A stretch of 64,000 nucleotides of DNA, taken from the NCBI RefSeq assembly GCF_013322225.1, contig NZ_JAAMFB010000022.1:1-64000 (forward strand). The letters are read 5' to 3'. Positions 25,357-33,500 of the stretch are shown here, in pieces. This stretch comes from Agrobacterium larrymoorei (lineage in GTDB: Bacteria; Pseudomonadota; Alphaproteobacteria; Rhizobiales; Rhizobiaceae). The notes under the pieces were generated by a model. That model ran no database searches and was not told the origin of the DNA. It worked only from the letters and a program-made list of their open reading frames with translations. Positions within the stretch are counted from its first letter, which is position 1; each line of letters starts with the position of its first letter. Made by a program: the position numbers and the translations under genes.

Positions 25357-28026
25357 ATGACCACATCCAGGCAGGGCGGAAAAGGCGCTTTCGAACAGAA
25401 AAACGAGTTGGCACGATGCGTCGCGACCAAGCGCTTTTTTGCGAAGCTTGTTCTGTTTATCGAACGTCTTGCGCCCAAAACGCTGCTGCCGCTTTCCATT
25501 GCCGCGCTTTTCGTTTCGATCGGATGGTTTGGCCTCTTCCGGCAGATGCCGGATATTCTCCGCTGGGCAATCGTCTTCGTCCTGATCTTCGGTTTCATCA
25601 GCGCCCTTCTGCCCATCGCCCGCCTGAAATGGCCGACGAAGGGTGAGGCGTCCCGCCTGCTGGAAGAACGTAACGGCCTTCCCCACCAGCCCGTTGGCGT
25701 TCAGGAAGACGAACCCGCTTTCGAAACACCGATTGCCCGCGCACTCTGGAAAGAACACCAGATCCGGATGGCTGAGCGCATCGCGGTCCTTGATGCTGGC
25801 CTGCCGAAGCCGGATATCGCACGCCATGACCAACTGGCGTTGCGTGCCGTTCCAGCACTTCTGATCGTCGCGGCCTTCGGCTTTTCCTTCTCGAATGGCG
25901 CTGGCGGCATTGCCGATGCATTTCGCAACCAGCCAACGGGTGGCCCAACCAATCCCGATATCCGCCTCGATGCCTGGGTAACGCCGCCGTCTTACACCGG
26001 ACGCGCGCCTATCTTTCTGACCGGGCAAAACGGCGAGCCTGCAGAAGCCGTCTCAGTGCCGCAGTCCTCCAAGTTGACCATCCGCATGACGGGTGGTGCC
26101 GGCAATGAAGAAGTGACCTTTGAGCCGGATGAAGCCGGGCAGTTGCAGAAACTTGCGCCCGAAGGCGCGGAAAAGGCTGCCGAGCGACAAACCGCCGCTG
26201 CGCAACCTGCCACTAAAACCCAAGGCGCGCCGCTGGCACCCCGCACCTTCACCATGGATTTCAAGGAAAGCGGCACGATCGAAGCCAACGGCCAGCAATG
26301 GATGTTCAATATCATCCCCGATCAGCCCCCGGTCATCGCCTTCGATAACCTGCCGCGCCGCGCAGTCAATGGTGCATTGGAGATCGGCTTCACGGCAAAG
26401 GATGATTACGGCGTGCGTGAAGCCCATGCGGTCATAGAGCCCGTTGGCGTGGCCGAAGGCGCAACTCCGCTCTATCCCAAACCAGAATACAAGCTGGACC
26501 TGCCCCGCCAGAACCCGCGCGACATGAAGGGCGTGACAAGCCGCAATCTCACCGAACATCCAATGGCTGGAAAACGCGTTCGCATAACGCTGGTGGCGAC
26601 GGATGGCGCGGGCCAAACCGGACGGAGCCCCTCTCAGGAAATGATCCTGCCGGGTCGTAATTTCTCGGAGCCGCTTGCCGCCTCCATCGTGGAACAGCGC
26701 CAGATTTTCTCGCTCGACACGCGCCAGATGCCGAAGGCTATCGCCTATAACGAAGCCGTGGGCATGCGCCCGGAAGAAACAATCCCGAACACGACGCACT
26801 ATTTGCTTTTGCAATCCGCGCAGGCGCGCATGAAGCTCGCCTATAACGAGGAGATGCTGAAGGATACTGCTGACTACCTCTGGGAAATCGCTCTCGGCAT
26901 CGAAGATGGCGATCTTTCGCAGGCAGAGCAAAGGCTGCGTGATGCGCAGAATGCTTTGTCGGACGCGATGGAACGCAAGGCTCCTGACGAGGAAATCGCC
27001 AAGCTGATGCAGGAACTTCGTGAAGCGATGAACGAGTTCATGCAGGAACTTGCCCAGCGCATGCAGAACGCGCCGCAGGCAAACATGAACCAACAGGCCC
27101 AGAATGTGCTGCGCCAGCGCGATCTGGAAAACATGATGAACCAGATCGAAAACCTGGCTCGCTCCGGCAACCGCGAAGCGGCGCAGGAAATGCTCCAGCA
27201 GTTGCAGCGCATGATGAATAATTTGCAGGCTGGCAGGCCACAGCGCGGCCAGCAAGGCCAACAGCAGCAGGAAAACAGCCTGCTTCGTCAGCAGATCGAC
27301 AAGCTGGGTGAAATCATGCAGCAACAACAGAAACTGATGGATGAAACCTTCAAGCTGGATCAGGCGCTTCGCGACCGGATGCAGCGCGGTGATCCGCAGC
27401 AGGGCCAGGATGGCGAACAGCAGATGGGCGAAAACGGCCAGCAGCAGCAGCAAGACCAGAACGGTCAGCAGCAAAATGGCCAGGGCCAGAACCCGGATCA
27501 GATGACGGCAGAGCAGCTTCGCGAAGCCTTGAAGAATCTGCGCCAGCAGCAGGAAGGTCTGGGCAAGCAGCTCGGTGAGTTACAGCAGGGTCTACGTGAA
27601 CTCGGCATGGAGCCCGGCCAGAATTTCGGCAAGGCGGAACAGGAAATGAAGGGTGCCGGACAGGCGCTTGGCCAGGGGCAGGGTGAGCGCGCTGTCGAAG
27701 GTCAGGGCAACGCCCTTAACGCTTTGAGACAGGGCGCGCAGGATATGATGGGCCAGATCATGCAGGCCATGCGCCAGCAGGGCCAGCAACCGGGACAGGG
27801 ACAGCAGGGCATGATGGGCCAAGGCAACCAGAACGGTCGTGACCCGCTCGGACGGCCCCGAGCCAATTCCGGTCCCGATTTCGGAGATTCTCAGGTTCGC
27901 GTGCCTGATGAAATCGACGTGCAGCGCGCTCGTGAAATTCTCGATGCGATCCGCGAGAAGCTCGGAAACAATCCGCCCGGCGAAATCGAGCGCCGTTATC
28001 TGGAGCGCCTGCTCGATATTCAGTGA
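25357..28026 (+). CDS. TIGR02302-type Q-rich membrane protein
   Basis: The 889-residue protein matches the alphaproteobacterial TIGR02302/DUF4175 family, whose function is not known. Two or three membrane helices lie in the first 200 residues (about 45-100 and 170-195), followed by a periplasmic domain (200-480). The last 350 residues are low complexity and very rich in Q, M, N, G and E (repeated QQGQ, MQQL and QNGQ), with predicted long helices. The end (DEIDVQRAREILDAIREKL) is folded and conserved. I use the ATG at 25357, which has GGGAGA upstream; the frame is open 25 codons further up. It converges on cpdR over a shared terminator. Confidence 0.85.
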   Translation: MTTSRQGGKGAFEQKNELARCVATKRFFAKLVLFIERLAPKTLLPLSIAALFVSIGWFGLFRQMPDILRWAIVFVLIFGFISALLPIARLKWPTKGEASRLLEERNGLPHQPVGVQEDEPAFETPIARALWKEHQIRMAERIAVLDAGLPKPDIARHDQLALRAVPALLIVAAFGFSFSNGAGGIADAFRNQPTGGPTNPDIRLDAWVTPPSYTGRAPIFLTGQNGEPAEAVSVPQSSKLTIRMTGGAGNEEVTFEPDEAGQLQKLAPEGAEKAAERQTAAAQPATKTQGAPLAPRTFTMDFKESGTIEANGQQWMFNIIPDQPPVIAFDNLPRRAVNGALEIGFTAKDDYGVREAHAVIEPVGVAEGATPLYPKPEYKLDLPRQNPRDMKGVTSRNLTEHPMAGKRVRITLVATDGAGQTGRSPSQEMILPGRNFSEPLAASIVEQRQIFSLDTRQMPKAIAYNEAVGMRPEETIPNTTHYLLLQSAQARMKLAYNEEMLKDTADYLWEIALGIEDGDLSQAEQRLRDAQNALSDAMERKAPDEEIAKLMQELREAMNEFMQELAQRMQNAPQANMNQQAQNVLRQRDLENMMNQIENLARSGNREAAQEMLQQLQRMMNNLQAGRPQRGQQGQQQQENSLLRQQIDKLGEIMQQQQKLMDETFKLDQALRDRMQRGDPQQGQDGEQQMGENGQQQQQDQNGQQQNGQGQNPDQMTAEQLREALKNLRQQQEGLGKQLGELQQGLRELGMEPGQNFGKAEQEMKGAGQALGQGQGERAVEGQGNALNALRQGAQDMMGQIMQAMRQQGQQPGQGQQGMMGQGNQNGRDPLGRPRANSGPDFGDSQVRVPDEIDVQRAREILDAIREKLGNNPPGEIERRYLERLLDIQ

Positions 28027-28048
28027 GGCAGATCGAAGGCCTATCGCA

Positions 28049-28081
28049 AAAATATAGGGCGGTAACCGCCCTGATATTTAA
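28049..28081. terminator. Bidirectional terminator between the TIGR02302 gene and cpdR
   Basis: AAATAT-AGGGCGG and CCGCCCT-(G)-ATATTT pair around a three-base loop with one bulged G. A and T flanks on both sides suit both converging genes. Confidence 0.75.
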
Positions 28082-28101
28082 CTTGCACTTCGCCAGCTGT
28101 C

Positions 28102-28470
28102 TTATGCTGGAACGGATGCCAGCGCACGCGCGACGGCCAGACGGATGTCTGGCAAAGCAAAAGGCTTTGGTACGACATCGATGATCTTTGCCACCAGATC
28201 GTCTGCCCGCTCGCGCTGTTCCGCATAGCCGGTCATCAGCAGGATTTTGAGACCGGGAAACTGTGTGGAGGCGCGGTGCGCCAGTTCGATACCATCCATC
28301 ACGGGCATGCGAATGTCCGATAATAGGAGGTCGAATTCCTGCTCGTTGAGCTTTTCGAAGCCCTGCTCGCCATCGGCGGCTTCGTGTGTTTCGTGCCCAT
28401 CTAGGCGCAGGGCGCGCGCGACGAAGGTGCGCAATGCGTCTTCGTCTTCGGTAATCAGAATTTTTGCCAT
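28102..28470 (-). CDS. cpdR: Single-domain response regulator, CpdR type
   Basis: CpdR, when unphosphorylated, directs the ClpXP protease to its cell-cycle substrates in alphaproteobacteria; the CckA-ChpT relay controls it. The 122-residue product is a lone receiver domain: acidic pair in ITEDEDALR, phosphorylation aspartate in LLLSDIRMPVMDG (about residue 51), threonine in LLMTGYA and lysine in VVPKPF. The ATG at 28470 is preceded by CAGGAG. It could be another lone receiver, but sequence and length fit CpdR best. An exact CtrA-type motif lies about 90 bases upstream. Confidence 0.8.
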   Translation of the reverse strand: MAKILITEDEDALRTFVARALRLDGHETHEAADGEQGFEKLNEQEFDLLLSDIRMPVMDGIELAHRASTQFPGLKILLMTGYAEQRERADDLVAKIIDVVPKPFALPDIRLAVARALASVPA

Positions 28471-28557
28471 CTTCCATTGCTCCTGGTAGTCATTCCAGCG
28501 AGCAACAAACTCGGTCATTTCTCTTTGCAAGAGGTAAATAGACCCGGCTGTCCGGCT

Positions 28558-28579
28558 GGCATGGTTAACAATCCATGCC
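28558..28579 (-). promoter_or_regulatory. CtrA-type box (TTAACCAT) within a palindrome upstream of cpdR
   Basis: The reverse complement of 28561-28568 is TTAACCAT, the exact octamer known for CtrA binding in alphaproteobacteria. It is part of a palindrome GGCATGG-N8-CCATGCC (28558-28579). It lies about 90 bases ahead of the cpdR start in the matching orientation. CtrA control is inference from this motif. Confidence 0.5.
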
Positions 28580-28620
28580 GATTCCGTTCGGTTCCCGTTT
28601 TATAAAGGAACACTGAAAAT

Positions 28621-29166
28621 TTACTCGGCGTCACCCGTGACAACGCCCACGAACGGCAGTTCGCGGAAAGCATAGGCCACGTCCATGCCGTAACCGACAA
28701 CGAAATAATCGGGGCATTCGAAGCCGACATAATCCGCCTCAAGCTGTTCCTTGCGCTTTACTTTCTTGTCGAGCAACACGGCGATCGTCACGTTGCGCGC
28801 ACCACGCTCGTAAAGCAGCTCCTTCGCAAACAGCAACGTACGACCGGATTCGAGAATGTCGTCGATCAACAGGACATCGCGATCTTTTACGTCGCTGTCG
28901 ATATCCTTGACGATGCGAACACCTTGAGAAACGGTACCAGCGCCATAGCTGGAAAGCGTGATGAACTCCACTTCCGGCGCAAGTCCACTATCATGCAGAG
29001 CGCGGATAAGGTCTGCAGCGAAGATAAACGAACCTTTTAGGACGGCGATGACCAGCAAATCCTTCGTGGGACCGCCCGCAATATGCTTCGCCATATCACG
29101 GTTGCGTTCCGCGATCTGCTCGGCTGTGTAGAGCGGTTCAATGTTTTTTCCACGAACGACTGGCAT
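28621..29166 (-). CDS. hpt: Hypoxanthine phosphoribosyltransferase
   Basis: This purine-salvage enzyme joins hypoxanthine or guanine to PRPP. The 181-residue product has the PRPP loop DVLLIDDILESGRTL (the acidic pair and following serine/threonine are intact), the flexible-loop SYGAGTVSQG and the K-rich KKVKRKEQ stretch before FECPDYFVVGYG. The ATG at 29166 follows AGGAGAA. It lies downstream of the DUF3426-like gene on the same strand, 79 bases away. Confidence 0.95.
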   Translation of the reverse strand: MPVVRGKNIEPLYTAEQIAERNRDMAKHIAGGPTKDLLVIAVLKGSFIFAADLIRALHDSGLAPEVEFITLSSYGAGTVSQGVRIVKDIDSDVKDRDVLLIDDILESGRTLLFAKELLYERGARNVTIAVLLDKKVKRKEQLEADYVGFECPDYFVVGYGMDVAYAFRELPFVGVVTGDAE

Positions 29167-29245
29167 AAGTTCTCCTGCGTTTTCTGTACTCACAAACCTT
29201 ATCGAACGGAAATGTGAGTTAAACGAAGGGGCTCCGGTAGCACAG

Positions 29246-29926
29246 TCAGCGCTCAGAAACACCCGTTTCCGTAAAGGAAAGCTTGATTTCAGGCGTTTTT
29301 CCACCAGGATGGCGCAGTTTTGCCGAGAAGCCATGGCTGAGACCGGGCGCGATCTCCGTCACCGGAGGCTCGATCAGCATGCTCGCGACCTTTTCGCCCT
29401 TGGCCGCAAAAAGGTCTGCGCGGATCGTCGGGATGGACTGGATACCCGGACCGTTGTTCTCGACGATACCGTTGATGATCAACACTTCCATGCCGCCTGC
29501 GTCCTGCGGGGTGATGCTGATGTGAGTAATCGCCAGCGGATCGACCGGTGCCGCCGTCGCAGCGTTATGATCCGGAAGAACCGTAAAACCGCCCGACAGA
29601 AAGAAAACGCCCACCACCGCTGCGGCAACGATAGCCGAGTAACCGTCGACGGAAAGACCAGAGAGTTTCCTGTCGATGCGATTGATCATGGAATGGGCCA
29701 CATCGATAGCCGTCACGGCCCTCGACTTGCGCTGTTGATAAGCCGCACGCCGGTTGTCGTTGCCGTAGTCACGATGAGGCGTTTCCTTTATCGTGACAAA
29801 CTCGGCATCTACAATATCCCCTTTGTCGCTGTTACGGGTTCGCCATGTCTGGCGAAGTGGCGTCTCCGGCATCAAAAGGTCCAAGTCGAGTGCCGCTTGC
29901 CGGCGAGATGAACGGAACATACCCAT
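29246..29926 (-). CDS. DUF3426-like single-pass membrane protein
   Basis: The 226-residue protein has one membrane helix near residues 112-128 (YSAIVAAAVVGVFFLSGGF) and a C-terminal extracytoplasmic beta domain (about 145-220, with VLIINGIVENNGPGIQSIP and SHGFSAKLRHPGG) that looks like DUF3426/FxLyD-type domains. In many alphaproteobacteria a zinc-ribbon MJ0042 protein with this domain lies next to ftsE. This copy has no CxxC ribbon at its N-terminus. GAGGGAA precedes the ATG at 29926. It is divergent from ftsEX; a role in envelope division is inference. Confidence 0.7.
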   Translation of the reverse strand: MGMFRSSRRQAALDLDLLMPETPLRQTWRTRNSDKGDIVDAEFVTIKETPHRDYGNDNRRAAYQQRKSRAVTAIDVAHSMINRIDRKLSGLSVDGYSAIVAAAVVGVFFLSGGFTVLPDHNAATAAPVDPLAITHISITPQDAGGMEVLIINGIVENNGPGIQSIPTIRADLFAAKGEKVASMLIEPPVTEIAPGLSHGFSAKLRHPGGKTPEIKLSFTETGVSER

Positions 29927-30110
29927 GAAGTTCCCTCGGTCAGTTTTTCGGCCCGATAAAAGCTGGGCATTGAATGAAATCCTGCATAGTCGTAAATTTA
30001 ATTGGTTAATGCTTCGCAAACAACACGAGATTCGCCGCCACCCGGTGTTGGCAGAGGCCTGAAACGATGAAGCCAAGTGCACGCCACGAAAGAATGAGAC
30101 TGGAAGTTCG
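29927..30110. promoter_or_regulatory. Divergent promoter region of ftsEX and the DUF3426-like gene
   Basis: The 184-base region contains TTAATTGGTTAA (29998-30009). Read on the minus strand it includes TTAACCAA, one base from the CtrA octamer TTAACCAT. Whether it serves ftsE or the leftward gene is not clear. Confidence 0.3.
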
Positions 30111-30770
30111 TTGATCCATTTCGAAAATGTCGGGTTACGATATGGCATGGGCCCGGAAATCCTACGGGACATGACCTTCGATATTCCCAAGGGGTCGTTC
30201 CAGTTTCTGACCGGCCCGTCCGGTGCCGGGAAGACGACGCTTCTGCGCCTGTTGCTGATGTCGCTGCAACCAACCCGCGGCAATATCCGAATGTTCAATC
30301 GTGATGTGTCGCGCATTCCACGCAGTGAATTGCCAATGCTGCGCCGCCGCGTCGGCATCGTATTCCAGGATTTTCGCCTGCTGGATCACCTGACGACCTA
30401 TGAGAACGTCGCCCTGCCTTTGCGTGTGCGTGGCAAGGAAGAAAGCGCCTATAGAAGCGACGTCATCGAACTCTTGAAATGGGTGGGTCTCGGTGAACGG
30501 GTGAACGTATTGCCCGCCATTCTTTCCGGTGGCGAGAAGCAACGCGCCGCAATCGCCCGTGCACTGATGGACCAGCCGGAAATTCTGCTGGCCGACGAAC
30601 CGACGGGCAATGTCGACCCGCCAATGGCCAAGCGCCTGCTCAATTTGTTTCTGGAACTCAACAGGCTCGGGACCGCAGTCGTCATCGCCACGCATGATTT
30701 CGGTCTCATGGATCAGGTGGATGCACGCCGAATGATCCTGACGGAAGGGCGGCTCGACATCTATGAATGA
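30111..30770 (+). CDS. ftsE: Cell division ATP-binding protein FtsE
   Basis: FtsE with FtsX forms an ABC-type complex that couples the division ring to peptidoglycan hydrolase activation. The 219-residue ATPase has Walker A GPSGAGKTTL (residues 36-45), signature LSGGEKQR, Walker B ILLADEPTGNVD and the ATHDF switch histidine. The start is a TTG at 30111 with GGAAG seven bases ahead; the following MIHFENVGLRYG is the usual family start. It overlaps ftsX by eight bases. Confidence 0.94.
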   Translation: MIHFENVGLRYGMGPEILRDMTFDIPKGSFQFLTGPSGAGKTTLLRLLLMSLQPTRGNIRMFNRDVSRIPRSELPMLRRRVGIVFQDFRLLDHLTTYENVALPLRVRGKEESAYRSDVIELLKWVGLGERVNVLPAILSGGEKQRAAIARALMDQPEILLADEPTGNVDPPMAKRLLNLFLELNRLGTAVVIATHDFGLMDQVDARRMILTEGRLDIYE

Positions 30771-31767
30771 GATGAACAGCAAGAACCTCAAGCCGCAGCA
30801 GGGCGCACAGGCGAAACTTCCGCAGATGCGGATACGACCGATGGCACCCATCCTGCCGCCCTCGAATATTCAGGGCAATGCGCTGATCGTCGTCATCGCC
30901 ATCATGGCGTTTCTCGCCTGTCTCACGCTGGGAGCCGTCAGTATGGTACGCGCTACGGCAGGCAGCTGGCAGAGCCAGATCTCCCGCGAGATCACCATTC
31001 AGATCAAGCCCGAGGAAGGGCTGGACATGAATGGTGCGCTGAACAAGGCGCGCAATCTGGCACTCGACTTCGTTGGCACCCGCGAAGGCACCATCATGGA
31101 TGACGCAGCGACGAGCCGCCTTCTCGAGCCCTGGCTCGGCTCCGGGCTTGACCTTTCGGAACTCCCTGTGCCGCGTCTCGTCATCATCACCATCGACGAA
31201 AATAATCCGCCCGATTTCGAAGCCATGCGCGCCATGCTGAAAACGGAAATCCCGCAGGCCTTTCTGGACGACCACCGCACATGGGTCGACCGGCTGGTGT
31301 CCATGGCACATACCACAGTGATGATTGGTCTCGGCGTCTTGATCCTCGTCTTCACCGCCATGGTTCTGACCGTCATCTTCGCAACCCGTGGCGCGCTTTC
31401 CGGCAATCGCCATATCGTCGAGGTGTTGCATTTCGTTGGCGCGGAAAGCGGTTTCGTCGCAAGGGAATTCCAGAAGCATTTCCTGAAAATAAGCCTCAAG
31501 GGGTCGGGGGCAGGCAGCGCCGCTGCCGCTGCGGTATTTCTCGCCGCCGGATTCTGGCAGTCCCGTTCCCTCGCCACCCCGCAAAGCGATCAGGCCAGCG
31601 CGCTGTTCGGCTCATTTTCGGTGGGTATGGACGGCTATGTCGGTATTCTGGCGACCATGATCATCATCGCTCTGCTGACGACGATTACCGCCCGTATGAC
31701 CGTCATTCGTACCATAGACGAGATCGACCGCGTGCGGTCCGATCCCTCCAAAAGCGAGGGGCTGTAG
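30763..31767 (+). CDS. ftsX: Cell division protein FtsX
   Basis: The 334-residue integral membrane partner of FtsE has an N-terminal cytoplasmic tail of about 40 residues, four transmembrane helices and a large periplasmic loop between the first two. The conserved FLAC-LTLGAVSM first span and the VGAESGFVAREFQKHFL loop between spans 2 and 3 are as expected. It starts inside the last codons of ftsE, indicating translational coupling. Confidence 0.92.
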   Translation: MNEMNSKNLKPQQGAQAKLPQMRIRPMAPILPPSNIQGNALIVVIAIMAFLACLTLGAVSMVRATAGSWQSQISREITIQIKPEEGLDMNGALNKARNLALDFVGTREGTIMDDAATSRLLEPWLGSGLDLSELPVPRLVIITIDENNPPDFEAMRAMLKTEIPQAFLDDHRTWVDRLVSMAHTTVMIGLGVLILVFTAMVLTVIFATRGALSGNRHIVEVLHFVGAESGFVAREFQKHFLKISLKGSGAGSAAAAAVFLAAGFWQSRSLATPQSDQASALFGSFSVGMDGYVGILATMIIIALLTTITARMTVIRTIDEIDRVRSDPSKSEGL

Positions 31768-31786
31768 GACGGTGCGATAGCATTCT

Positions 31787-31809
31787 GGAACAGCACAACT
31801 GCCTGTTCC
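31787..31809 (+). terminator. Weak hairpin after ftsX
   Basis: The arms GGAACAG and CTGTTCC enclose a nine-base loop, 19 bases past the ftsX stop. No clear T tract follows, so read-through to the YdcF gene is likely. Confidence 0.3.
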
Positions 31810-31838
31810 TTGCCTTAACGAACGCTTATGGGTAACTC

Positions 31839-32537
31839 ATGGCAATGAGTCGAACAGAGCGGCACGATCAGATGACTGATTCGGCGCGAACCCGCTGGTT
31901 TTCACGCCACGGTCGCCTGCGCCGTTTCGTGCGAACAACCCTTCTGTTCTGCCTGGTTGTCGCAGGCGCATTTTTTGGCGGTTTCCTGTGGTTTGCCGAC
32001 TCCGTCGCCAGCATGCGCCCGCCTCGCATCGCCAAGGCTGATGCCATCATCGTTCTGACGGGAGGCTACCAGCGGATCGATCAGGCCGTAGGCTTGCTGA
32101 GAGACGGTGTGGGCAAACGTCTTCTCATCTCGGGCGTCAACCCTGCCACCACCCGCGCCCAAATCAGGAAGATGACGCAAAGCTCTTCCGATCTCTTCAC
32201 CTGCTGCGTGGACATGGGCTATCAGGCCATCGACACCATTGGCAACGCCAACGAGGCTGCGCAATGGATTCGCGACAAGGGCTATGCCTCGGTCGTGGTG
32301 GTAACAAACAATTACCATATGCATCGCAGCCTGCATGAATTGCGCAGCGCCAGCCCCGATACCCAATTCATCGCCTATCCCGTTATCAATTCGGACCTGA
32401 GCCGCACCAACTGGTTCTCCAACCCGGATGTGCTTCGCACCATGCTCTCCGAGTATGCCAAGTTCGTCGGCGCCGCCGCACGTGATCTTAGCGGCATCGG
32501 CAAGGGAAATGGCCTGCGTGACGAAAGCTCCCTCTAA
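31839..32537 (+). CDS. YdcF/SanA family DUF218 membrane protein
   Basis: The 232-residue protein has one N-terminal transmembrane helix (about 31-52) and a DUF218 domain with ADAIIVLTGGYQRIDQAVGLL near residue 67, the GVGKRLLISG strand, and VVVVTNNYHMHRS with its conserved histidines. Relatives (SanA, ElyC) affect envelope integrity and lipid II use; the reaction is not known. It lies between ftsEX and plsC, so an envelope role is plausible. Confidence 0.85.
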   Translation: MAMSRTERHDQMTDSARTRWFSRHGRLRRFVRTTLLFCLVVAGAFFGGFLWFADSVASMRPPRIAKADAIIVLTGGYQRIDQAVGLLRDGVGKRLLISGVNPATTRAQIRKMTQSSSDLFTCCVDMGYQAIDTIGNANEAAQWIRDKGYASVVVVTNNYHMHRSLHELRSASPDTQFIAYPVINSDLSRTNWFSNPDVLRTMLSEYAKFVGAAARDLSGIGKGNGLRDESSL

Positions 32538-32667
32538 ATTCGCCGGCACCACGTTTTCGCCGATAGTTCTTGCCGCATAAGCACGTTTTCGTGTAGGCGT
32601 TGGCCATCTGCGCTGGCTCGAAGAAGCACCTTTTTCTCCGGCAATAGCGCCCGGAGAAGCCAGATTT

Positions 32668-33462
32668 ATGCTCAGACTACGTTCCGTTCTCTTCAACACG
32701 CTCTTCTATCTCAATCTCATTGTGCGGATGATCGTGCTGACGCCGATCTATTTCATCGTGCCGCGCAAGCTTGCCTTCGAAATTCCGAAGAACTGGGCGC
32801 GCTCCAACCACTGGCTGATGGAAAAGATCGTCGGAACCACGTTCGAGATAGAGGGACTGGAAAACATCCCGGAAACGGGCTGCATATTTGCGCCAAAGCA
32901 TCAATCCTTCTGGGATACCTATGCCCTGCTGCCGAACCTGAAAGATCCGGTCTATATCCTCAAGCGTGAGTTGATGTGGATACCGCTGTTCGGTTGGTAT
33001 GTCGCCAAGCAACGGATGATCCCGGTCAACCGAGCTGCACGCGGCAAGGTCATGCTGAAGGTTATGGAGCGCGCCCGCGAGGAGATGGCGAAGGGTCGCG
33101 AACTCATCATCTATCCCGAAGGCACACGCCGTCCACCGGGAGCAGAGCCGGAATATCGCTACGGCATCGCGCGTCTTTACCGCGATCTCCAGGTGCCGGT
33201 CGTGCCCGTCGCGATGCATCCTGGCCTGTTTTGGCCGCGCCGTTCCACCATGCGTTATCCCGGCCATTTCAAGGTGCGCATATTGCCGCCGATCCAGCCG
33301 GGGCTCGATCCTGACACGTTTTTCAAGACACTGATCGAGGTTACGGAAAAGGCGAGCGACGAACTGCTCATCGAAGCAGCGCGGGACAATCCAAACCTGC
33401 CTTTGCCACCCACTGCTTTGAAGCGTCTGGCTGAACTCAAGGCTGAAGCCAATCCAACCTGA
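32668..33462 (+). CDS. plsC: 1-acyl-sn-glycerol-3-phosphate acyltransferase
   Basis: PlsC makes phosphatidic acid from lysophosphatidic acid at the inner membrane. The 264-residue product starts with a membrane helix and has the HX4D motif KHQSFWDTY (about residues 78-83), the IYPEGTRRPPG motif near 149-159 and the VPVVPVAMH block. A GGAGAAG ribosome-binding site is upstream. It ends against a terminator shared with the converging phytase-like gene. Confidence 0.92.
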   Translation: MLRLRSVLFNTLFYLNLIVRMIVLTPIYFIVPRKLAFEIPKNWARSNHWLMEKIVGTTFEIEGLENIPETGCIFAPKHQSFWDTYALLPNLKDPVYILKRELMWIPLFGWYVAKQRMIPVNRAARGKVMLKVMERAREEMAKGRELIIYPEGTRRPPGAEPEYRYGIARLYRDLQVPVVPVAMHPGLFWPRRSTMRYPGHFKVRILPPIQPGLDPDTFFKTLIEVTEKASDELLIEAARDNPNLPLPPTALKRLAELKAEANPT

Positions 33463-33475
33463 GACGACCTTCAAG

Positions 33476-33500
33476 TCCTCGAGATTTACTCGAGGATTTT
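33476..33500. terminator. Bidirectional terminator after plsC
   Basis: TCCTCGAG and CTCGAGGA pair around a five-base loop and are followed by TTTTG. The hairpin also contains the last bases of the converging gene. Confidence 0.7.

Noticed and set aside
26053-27474. 473-codon open frame antisense to the TIGR02302 gene
   Set aside because: Its Leu/His-rich product comes from reading CAG/CTG-type codons backward; the plus-strand gene is well supported.
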